The position numbers and the translations under genes are program-made. Positions 1 through 5,849 of a stretch of DNA of 64,000 nt are shown piece after piece. Origin of the DNA: Ensifer adhaerens (GTDB lineage: Bacteria > Pseudomonadota > Alphaproteobacteria > Rhizobiales > Rhizobiaceae); the NCBI RefSeq assembly GCF_002007205.1, contig NZ_LAZS01000005.1, positions 744,001-808,000 of the forward strand, written 5' to 3'. Every line of letters begins with the position of its first letter. Position 1 is the first letter of the stretch. Under the pieces are notes generated by a model. That model was not told the DNA's origin. It was given only the letters and a program-made list of their open reading frames with translations, and did not search any database.

Positions 1-765
1 GGCTTTCATCAGCTCGACCAGATGGTGGAAGGCGCCGTAGTGCGGCGAGACGGTGGAGAGCGTTTCACCGTCGGCGGCATAGCGCCCGGCGGCGCTACGC
101 TTGATCAGGTCGGACACCAGGCCGTCGATGACAGGCGCCGTCGCCGACCATTGCTTGCCAAGCGTTTCGAGATCGATCGCCTCGGCGCGAGAAACGGCGA
201 TCGCCTGCAGGCCGCCGAAGAGCGCGCCCCACATCAGCGCCAGCACGGCGCTGTCGAGCGCGTTGGCAAGGCCCGGATCCTCGCCGATGAACTGCACATT
301 GCCGCCGAGCGCGCTGAGCACCGCGCGGCTTTCCTCGAAAACAGCGGACGGACCGGAGACGAGCAGCGTGCCCGCCTCGGTGCCGATGAAATCCGGCGTC
401 GCCAGGATGGCGCCGTCGAGATGGCGGATGCCGTGCCGCGTGGCCCAGGCCTGCACTTCGCGCGCGCCGTCCGGCGTGCCGGAGGTCAGCTCGATGATCA
501 GCTTGCCCTTGAGGGTGCCAGTAACGTCAGGGGCGCGCAGCAGGCTTTGCGTCGCCTGGTAGTCGCTGACATTGACGATGACGATGTCGGACGCTGCGAC
601 GGCGTTGCGTACACTGGCCGCCACCTCGGCTCCGGCCGCGGCGAGCGGCGCCGCCTTTGCCGGCGTACGGTTCCACACGGTCGTCGGGTGTCCGGCCTTG
701 AGCAGTGCATGCGCCAGTGCCGACCCCATCCGCCCCATTCCCAAAACGCTGATTGCAGGTTGCAT
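1..765 (-). CDS. Imine-reductase-like NAD(P)-dependent oxidoreductase (3' end beyond window)
   Basis: The frame is open from an ATG at 765 to the left edge, so at least 255 residues are present and the C-terminus is missing. An N-terminal Rossmann motif (VLGMGRMGSALAHALLKAG) is followed by VWNRTPAKA, typical of the 6-phosphogluconate/3-hydroxyisobutyrate dehydrogenase superfamily. The later motifs GTPDGA, HLDGAILATPDFIGT and GEDPGLANALDSAVLALM resemble NADPH-dependent imine reductases more than sugar-acid dehydrogenases. The expected role is NAD(P)H-dependent reduction of an imine, carbonyl or similar substrate in the cytoplasm; the natural substrate cannot be told. It diverges from an HxlR regulator across about 165 bases, so that regulator probably controls it. 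Confidence 0.85.
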   Translation of the reverse strand, partial: MQPAISVLGMGRMGSALAHALLKAGHPTTVWNRTPAKAAPLAAAGAEVAASVRNAVAASDIVIVNVSDYQATQSLLRAPDVTGTLKGKLIIELTSGTPDGAREVQAWATRHGIRHLDGAILATPDFIGTEAGTLLVSGPSAVFEESRAVLSALGGNVQFIGEDPGLANALDSAVLALMWGALFGGLQAIAVSRAEAIDLETLGKQWSATAPVIDGLVSDLIKRSAAGRYAADGETLSTVSPHYGAFHHLVELMKA

Positions 766-896
766 ATCCAGTCTCCATATCCATGGTGCGGGATCGTCGC
801 TCGCAACGCGCATCCCGCTTCGATTGTTCGAGGCGACGCGTTTGTCGTCGCGGCTGAGACGTAATGTGGGACAATCGGGTCGCAATACGCACCCGC

Positions 897-912
897 GGGT
901 AAGTGGTTACCC
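897..912. promoter_or_regulatory. Palindrome in divergent promoter (candidate HxlR operator)
   Basis: GGGTAA-GTGG-TTACCC is a perfect inverted repeat with 6-base arms. It lies in the intergenic space shared by the oxidoreductase gene and the HxlR regulator, about 20 bases before the regulator start. HxlR proteins are dimeric winged-helix repressors that usually bind such palindromes in divergent promoters. Binding is inferred. Confidence 0.4.
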
Positions 913-931
913 CGGCGTAAGGGAGGATGAC

Positions 932-1282
932 GTGACGGATGCCATGGAAAACTGCGGTTTCATGACCGCGCTGCGGGCGATCGAGGGCAAGTGGAAGGTC
1001 GATATCCTCTGCGAACTCGGCAAGGCCGCGCGCCGCTTCGGCCGCCTGCGCCAGGCGATGCCCGCCATCAGCGAAAAGATGCTGGTGCAGCAGCTGCGCG
1101 AACTGGAAGCCGATGGCCTCGTCAGCCGCACCACCTATCCGGAAACGCCGCCAAAGGTGGTCTATTCGCTGACGAAACGCGGTGCCGCGCTGAACGCGGC
1201 GGCCGATGCGCTCTGCAAGTGGGGCGAGGAGTTTGGCGACGACGTGGGGCAGGCCGAGGCGAGGGCGGTTGCGGCGGGCTGA
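932..1282 (+). CDS. HxlR-family winged-helix transcriptional regulator
   Basis: 116 residues when read from the GTG at 932, which has a strong GGGAGG ribosome-binding site at 921-926. An in-frame ATG at 944 is the alternative. The family core is intact: Cys near the N-terminus (ENCGF), AIEGKWKVDILCEL, RFGRLRQAMPAISEKMLVQQL and LVSRTTYPETPPKVVYSLT, which is the winged-helix domain followed by the wing hairpin. HxlR regulators usually sense electrophiles or redox stress, often through the N-terminal Cys, and control an adjacent divergent oxidoreductase. That fits the gene at 1-765. Nothing downstream is co-oriented within 8 kb. Confidence 0.88.
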   Translation: MTDAMENCGFMTALRAIEGKWKVDILCELGKAARRFGRLRQAMPAISEKMLVQQLRELEADGLVSRTTYPETPPKVVYSLTKRGAALNAAADALCKWGEEFGDDVGQAEARAVAAG

Positions 1283-1416
1283 CCGCTGCGACGTCAGCGC
1301 GGCCGTGGGCTGGCTCACTTTCGAGCGGCGCTGGAGCCACGATGCCGGCCGCCGCAGCCCTCGATCTGTTGCCCGGGCCGTTCGCCTCGATCTGGCGGCT
1401 GCAGCCCTATGTAACT

Positions 1417-1567
1417 CCATCCTGCTTGTCACAGGGACTCAGTAGCCATGCGGCCGCACGACGGAAAACTGCGCCGGCACACTGGGGCTCACAATTTTGG
1501 CAGCGGGCCCTTCGCGCCGCAGGCGCGGCGCTGCTGGATTCCCGTGACAAGCACAGGAATGAGGGCG
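1417..1567. repeat. Imperfect palindromic intergenic element, copy 1 (RIME-like)
   Basis: The left arm near 1417-1445 (CATCCTGCTTGTCACAGGG) is an imperfect reverse complement of the right arm near 1531-1562 (GGATTCCCGTGACAAGCAC). Between them is a GC-rich stretch ending in CGCGCCGCAGGCGCGGCG. A diverged copy lies at 1691-1860. Large palindromic elements of this type are known in Rhizobiaceae intergenic regions (RIME, Rhizobium intergenic mosaic elements). Assignment to that named family is from memory and approximate. No gene is visible in 1283-1886. Confidence 0.6.
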
Positions 1568-1690
1568 GTCGGGTAATCCCGGCACGTCTTCGGCAACGGT
1601 GGTGACGCTGTGACCCGCCTCCATCAGAGCGCCGCGATCCGGTCACCGTGGTCACGCCCATGCGGCCACGATCTCTGCGGCTGCATCCCC

Positions 1691-1860
1691 CTCTCCACCC
1701 TCATCTCTGGTGCCTGTCACAGAGATCCAGCCGCCGCGCGTCGGCGCGGCAGGAGATGCCGAGCCAACGCGCCCAGGCTCTTAGGTCTACCGACGCATCC
1801 CCTCGCGCCGCAGCTGCGGCGCGGCCGGATTCCGATGACGAGCACCGGGTGGAGGGCGGT
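1691..1860. repeat. Imperfect palindromic intergenic element, copy 2 (RIME-like)
   Basis: The left arm (CCTCATCTCTGGTGCCTGTC, from about 1699) and the right arm (GGATTCCGATGACGAGCAC, 1827-1845) are imperfect reverse complements. The right arm is preceded by CGCGCCGCAGCTGCGGCGCG. Both arms match those of the element at 1417-1567 in the same order, so the gap between the HxlR gene and tyrS holds two tandem copies. The 3' end of tyrS begins 27 bases further on, so the element may also act as transcript-end structure for tyrS. Confidence 0.58.
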
Positions 1861-1886
1861 GAGGCTTTGGTCGTCGCGGAGAACCG

Positions 1887-3149
1887 CTACTTCACCACGG
1901 CATGGCGCTTGCGGCCGAGGGAGAGGCGGATCGGACCCGAAACGATTGTCACCATCGTCTCGGCATCCTCCACGACCTCGCCATCGATGCGGACGCCGCG
2001 GCCGGCGATCGCCCGTCGCGCCTCGCTCTTCGACGAGGCCATACCGGCGCGGACGAGCAGGTCGGTGAGTGCCACGCCATCGCCGCGTTCCTCTTCGCTG
2101 AGCGCGACCGCCGGTAGCCCCTCGGCCGCTTGCCCTTGCCCGAAGGCCTGCCGCGCGGTTTCCTGCGCCTGCCGTGCGGCGTCGGCCCCATGCACCAGCG
2201 CCGTCGCCTCGTTGGCAAGCCGCTCCTTCACCGCATTCAGTTCCGCACCCTCGGCGCGACCGAGCCTTTCGATCTCGTCGATCGGCAGTTCGGTGAACAG
2301 CTTGAGGAAGCGCACCACGTCGGCATCCTCGGCGTTGCGCCAGAACTGCCAGTAGTCGTAGGGCGACAGGCGGTCTTCGTTGACCCAGACCGCGCCGGCA
2401 GCCGTCTTGCCCATCTTGACGCCCGAGGCGGTGGTCAGCAGCGGCGTGGTCATGCCGAAGACCTCCGCGCCCTCGATCCGGCGCAAGAGATCGACACCGC
2501 CTACGATGTTGCCCCACTGGTCGCCGCCGCCGAGCTGTAGCCGGCAGCCGGTGCGGCGGAACAGTTCGAGGAAGTCGACCGCCTGCAGGATCATGTAGTT
2601 GAACTCGAGGAAGCTCAGGTTCTCCTGGTGCTCCAGCCGTGTTTTCACGCTGTCGAAGGAGAGCATGCGGTTGACGGAGAAGTGTTTGCCGACGTCCCGG
2701 AGCATGTCGATCCAGGCCATCCGGTCGAGCCAGTCGGCATTGTTGACCATGACAGCATCGCTCGGCCCGTCGCCGAAGGTCAGCAGCCGCTCGAAAACCT
2801 TGCGGATGCCGGCGACATTGGTAGCAATCTCGTCCTCCGACAGCATCGGCCGTGCTGCCGAACGAAAGCTCGGATCGCCGATTCGGGTGGTGCCGCCGCC
2901 GATCAGCACGATCGGCTTGTGACCGGCCTGCTGCAGCCGCCTGAGCGCCATGATCGGCATGAGATGCCCGACATGCAGACTGTCCGCCGTCGCATCGAAG
3001 CCGGCATAAACCGGCACGACCCCGGCCGCAAAGACGCTGTCTATGCCCGCAACGTCGGTCACCTGGTTGACATAACCGCGCTCGACCAGCGTCCGGGTGA
3101 TCGCCGAACGCGGCTCAAAGGCATCGGTGGGGTTGTCTGGATGGGGCAT
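1887..3149 (-). CDS. tyrS: Tyrosyl-tRNA synthetase
   Basis: 420 residues from the ATG at 3149, which has a GGAG eight bases upstream. Two further in-frame starts upstream lack family support. This class I aminoacyl-tRNA synthetase activates tyrosine with ATP and charges tRNA-Tyr. Visible motifs are YAGFDATADSLHVGHL (the HIGH signature as HVGH), GGGTTRIGDPSFR, the tyrosine-binding region LEFNYMILQAVDF, LGGGDQWGNI and the KMSKS loop as KMGKT. The C-terminal 70 residues form an S4-like RNA-binding domain (LVRAGMASSKSEARRAIAGRGVRIDG). Length is as expected for the bacterial TyrS group. It is probably a single-gene unit, preceded by a terminator at 3186-3218. Confidence 0.97.
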   Translation of the reverse strand: MPHPDNPTDAFEPRSAITRTLVERGYVNQVTDVAGIDSVFAAGVVPVYAGFDATADSLHVGHLMPIMALRRLQQAGHKPIVLIGGGTTRIGDPSFRSAARPMLSEDEIATNVAGIRKVFERLLTFGDGPSDAVMVNNADWLDRMAWIDMLRDVGKHFSVNRMLSFDSVKTRLEHQENLSFLEFNYMILQAVDFLELFRRTGCRLQLGGGDQWGNIVGGVDLLRRIEGAEVFGMTTPLLTTASGVKMGKTAAGAVWVNEDRLSPYDYWQFWRNAEDADVVRFLKLFTELPIDEIERLGRAEGAELNAVKERLANEATALVHGADAARQAQETARQAFGQGQAAEGLPAVALSEEERGDGVALTDLLVRAGMASSKSEARRAIAGRGVRIDGEVVEDAETMVTIVSGPIRLSLGRKRHAVVK

Positions 3150-3185
3150 TGGTAGTCTCCATGGCATTGCCGCCAGGGAGCACTG

Positions 3186-3218
3186 AACAAAACAAAGCCG
3201 CCTGACGGCGGCTTGTTT
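3186..3218 (-). terminator. Rho-independent terminator reading toward tyrS
   Basis: On the minus strand AAGCCGCC-GTCA-GGCGGCTT is followed by TGTTTTGTT. It would end transcripts arriving from the AIPR gene region before tyrS, so tyrS is probably transcribed from a promoter very near its start. Confidence 0.6.
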
Positions 3219-3536
3219 CAAGGCATGATCGAACCGCGCCGCTCCTTATGGAGACGTCGCATAATAGGTGACAGCGATGCGCGCGGTCTTGATCATCGTG
3301 CGGTTGTAGCGGGGAATGGGGGTGGCGGCAAGGGTGCGGGGTTGGCGAGACGCAGCGCAGTTAAGCACGAAAAGCAGTGCATCAGCGGACTCCTCGCGCG
3401 ATCGTGTCTTCTTGAACATGTTGATCCACTGTCTAGCGTCACCCATATGGTCTATCGATCCACACAGAGCAGATGGCGCTCGCCCCCTAATTCAGAAGAA
3501 AACCCGCTGAAGACGAGCGCCTCGGCCCAAGCATAA
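3219..3536. other. Gene-free stretch between tyrS and the AIPR gene
   Basis: I see no convincing gene here. A 66-codon minus-strand frame (3246-3446) has no ribosome-binding site or recognisable motif. Base composition changes within this stretch from GC-rich (tyrS side) to AT-rich (AIPR side), so the left boundary of the inserted segment probably falls between about 3400 and 3540. I found no direct repeat or attachment site by eye. Confidence 0.4.
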
Positions 3537-4736
3537 TTAAGAAGTCATCGCATCTCTAACTTCTGCGACAAAGCGTGTTGTTCTCAATCGATCGCGGTCA
3601 ATCTCGCCAAGAGTTGCGAAACGTCTCGCAATGTCATTGCAGAGATTTATGCAAACTTCGTCGTTTCGCGAAATTACATCTATTATCTTCTCGCAGTCCT
3701 TCTCGACTTTGCGAGACGTGACATTCGAGGGGCTTCCTCCGCATATTCGGTACTTTATAGCCATCAGGGAGTACCACTTCAGGCGGTTAAGTGATTTGTC
3801 TATCCTTCCATTGCTGTGAAGCAATTTTAATCGATAGCTGCAAAAAGACGCGGTGTAGAATATTTCTTCCCTATTTTTTGGGTCGAACACCGTTCCGTGT
3901 AATTCCTCTACCAATTGATTTGGATATCTGCTTGCCACGTCGGGCTTGTCTAAGAACATTGCACCGGTGCATCTCGCAATTTCTTTCAGGTCAAATATTC
4001 GGATGCTCGGTATTCCATCGCGCCCGTACTGATTCGGCCTTCGCTCGAAATACAGCCGATGTTCCTCGTCCCCACCGCGCGCAATAAAATAGCGCTCTGC
4101 CGACTTAACACTATCCAACGTCGCGAGAAACTGGTGATCCTCGATCTTGTTTTGTCGATTTGTTGATCTAACAATGTCGTCGACAATATCCTGATCATCA
4201 GTTTCGATTATTTTTGCCATTATCGTCGTTTTATCAGTGATAATCGCGTTTTCCTCGAAAAGAACGTTCGAGGTTTGGCATCCGTTCACTATTTGGTAGT
4301 TTGAGATAAATATCTCATTGCTCTGTAAGCGAACGTCGGGAGAAATGATTGTTAGGCCGTTGTTCATTATGCCGAAGCGCTGGGTGCGATCTTCGTCCCG
4401 GAGAGTTCGACTAATTTCGCCGTTAATTTCGCTTGTATCAAAAGGGATGAAATCGCGGACGTTCTCCTCGAAAATGGATCTTCGCAGGCTTCCGTTTTCG
4501 TCAGTTAGGACCTTCTTGGTAAACTCCTTCGCCGATACCGTTACGACGTAACTCTCTTCAATCCCTGTACTTTTGGGAAACGATGCGGATCCAATGATTT
4601 CAAACGTTGTCTCGTATGCGCCCTGTGACTTAATCCACATGGTTAGCAATTTTTCTCTATCGACTAAATTGACGTCCGACGCGAAAAATAAACCAGTTTC
4701 ATCAATTCTATTTTTGAAGGTTCTTTGTGCCGCCAA
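3537..4736 (-). CDS. AIPR-family protein, C-terminal fragment (split gene)
   Basis: This frame (TTG at 4736 as first possible start) carries the core of the AIPR family, named for abortive-infection phage resistance: FEENVRDFIPFDTSEINGEI, the invariant-looking FGIMNNGLTIIS and NYQIVNGCQTSNVLFEE, then a helical C-terminus. The missing N-terminal nuclease-like part is encoded immediately upstream in another frame (4756-5244). Reading across with one base removed joins both into one protein of roughly 570 residues, a usual family length. No ribosome-binding site supports independent translation from 4736. Composition is much more AT-rich than its neighbours, with many ATA and AAT codons, which suggests horizontal acquisition. 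Function in phage defence is inferred from the family. Confidence 0.82.
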   Translation of the reverse strand: MAAQRTFKNRIDETGLFFASDVNLVDREKLLTMWIKSQGAYETTFEIIGSASFPKSTGIEESYVVTVSAKEFTKKVLTDENGSLRRSIFEENVRDFIPFDTSEINGEISRTLRDEDRTQRFGIMNNGLTIISPDVRLQSNEIFISNYQIVNGCQTSNVLFEENAIITDKTTIMAKIIETDDQDIVDDIVRSTNRQNKIEDHQFLATLDSVKSAERYFIARGGDEEHRLYFERRPNQYGRDGIPSIRIFDLKEIARCTGAMFLDKPDVASRYPNQLVEELHGTVFDPKNREEIFYTASFCSYRLKLLHSNGRIDKSLNRLKWYSLMAIKYRICGGSPSNVTSRKVEKDCEKIIDVISRNDEVCINLCNDIARRFATLGEIDRDRLRTTRFVAEVRDAMTS

Positions 4737-4755
4737 TATTTCTTTGGCATTTGTT

Positions 4756-5244
4756 TCATTTTGCAGTGTTTATAAAGTAACAAGAAATTCTCGGTCGACC
4801 GTTTTTTATTTTTCCAACATTATTTATGATGGTCTCAAAAATATCTCTTCTCTCTAAAAGAACTTCATTATATTTATGCTCTGGTTTATCCGATATAAAA
4901 TCAAGAACCGCGCTTTCGTATGTGTTTATTTCTGATTTGTCCCATGATTCCGATGTTTTGCTCTGAATGAAGACACATGTGATATCATGGTTGTTTTTCT
5001 TTTTTTCGAATAGGGACTTGATTTCGTCAGCCGACGTAACGATCGATTCATCGCACACAAAAAAGGCGGAATCTATTCCTGGCTCGTCGCCATCGTATAT
5101 CAATGAATCTGGATTTATGGTGTCAAAGGTGAAGTGCTTTCCGATGCAATAAGCAGAGAACGCTTCAAAATTCTTAGATTCATCATGCGTTAAATTGTGA
5201 TCCTTAACGAAATTGTCAAAGTGGCTTTTTATTACTCTGTGCAT
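4756..5244 (-). CDS. AIPR-family protein, N-terminal nuclease-like fragment (split gene)
   Basis: 162 residues from the ATG at 5244, which follows a GGGGG-rich stretch. An earlier in-frame ATG at 5289 gives 15 extra residues of no evident conservation. The segment GDEPGIDSAFFVCDE followed about 40 residues later by CVFIQSKTSESWD matches the D...QxK active-site pattern of Mrr-like PD-(D/E)XK nucleases, which AIPR proteins carry at their N-terminus. Translation stops at a TGA (4756-4758) directly after a run of four A (4759-4762 on the minus strand). The +1 frame continues ETNAKEILAAQRTFKNR into the downstream fragment. It is therefore the first half of one interrupted gene, or a site of recoding. 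Confidence 0.78.
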   Translation of the reverse strand: MHRVIKSHFDNFVKDHNLTHDESKNFEAFSAYCIGKHFTFDTINPDSLIYDGDEPGIDSAFFVCDESIVTSADEIKSLFEKKKNNHDITCVFIQSKTSESWDKSEINTYESAVLDFISDKPEHKYNEVLLERRDIFETIINNVGKIKNGRPRISCYFINTAK

Positions 5245-5417
5245 TGTCAGGCCCCCGAAAAAACAATGCACGTTTAAATTGATTCCCATGGGGTGACAAC
5301 GCGTGTTGCAAATTCGCGCATGTTAGGCAAACGTTAAGTCATCTTGCGGGTTATCTCTCCGTGCTACCGGCCGCTTGCCATCGTGCGGGCCTCAGCGGTG
5401 ACACGATGTGTTCGATC

Positions 5418-5680
5418 TCACCGCTCCGTCTTCTCCTTTACCACCCCGTTCTGGCGTTTCATGTCCGCCGCGCCCTCCTAGGAACCGATACCCGGTTCTG
5501 TTGGGGTGAGGATCGGCTTTCCTGCACGTGGCTTATACGCCTTTCGGTACGGCTGACGGTCATTTCGTCCAGCGTATTCCGGCGACAGCGAGTGGTCCGC
5601 TCCGACGGGAGTGACAACGTCGCGCCCCATGTCGTCGAGGTCGGGTTTCTGGCAGTCGCTCTCGGATGATCTCCCCCCTT
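5418..5680 (-). pseudogene. Decayed duplicate of the uvrB 3' end
   Basis: On the minus strand this stretch encodes DCQKPDLDDMGRDVVTPVGADHS, then KPILTPTEPGIGS, a stop, and GAADMKRQNGVVKEKTE. These align with the authentic UvrB tail ([48 protein letters not shown]). Both ends, the order and the spacing correspond, so it is a second copy of about 260 bases of the uvrB 3' end, 170 bases downstream of the real stop and facing the AIPR insert. It holds small indels and a premature stop and has no start of its own. The divergence suggests either long decay or import from a related strain with the insert. Confidence 0.85.
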
Positions 5681-5798
5681 GTGGGGGAGATGCCCCGATA
5701 GGGGCAGAGGGGGGTATCTTGGCGGAGGAGGAGAGGTTACCCCCCTCTGTCCTGCCGGACATCTCCCCCACAAGGGGGGAGATTGCGCTGGGCTCGGC
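5670..5798. repeat. Two inverted copies of a rhizobial GGGGGAGAT palindromic repeat
   Basis: One copy runs about 5672-5715 (CTCCCCCCTTGTGGGGGAG and GGGGCAGAGGGGGG). The other, in opposite orientation, runs about 5741-5798 (CCCCCCTCTGTCCTGCCGGA followed by CATCTCCCCCACAAGGGG). The second is nearly identical to the copy inside uvrB at 6126-6178. This consensus is abundant between genes in Rhizobiales. Each copy can form stem-loops. Confidence 0.75.
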
Positions 5799-5849
5799 CT
5801 TGCCGGACCACGTGACTTTCTCTGATTGGCGAGGCCCGCTCTAGATTGG

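Noticed and set aside
3246-3446. 66-codon minus-strand frame between tyrS and the AIPR gene
   Set aside because: No ribosome-binding site, no recognisable domain; kept only as a remark on the intergenic stretch.
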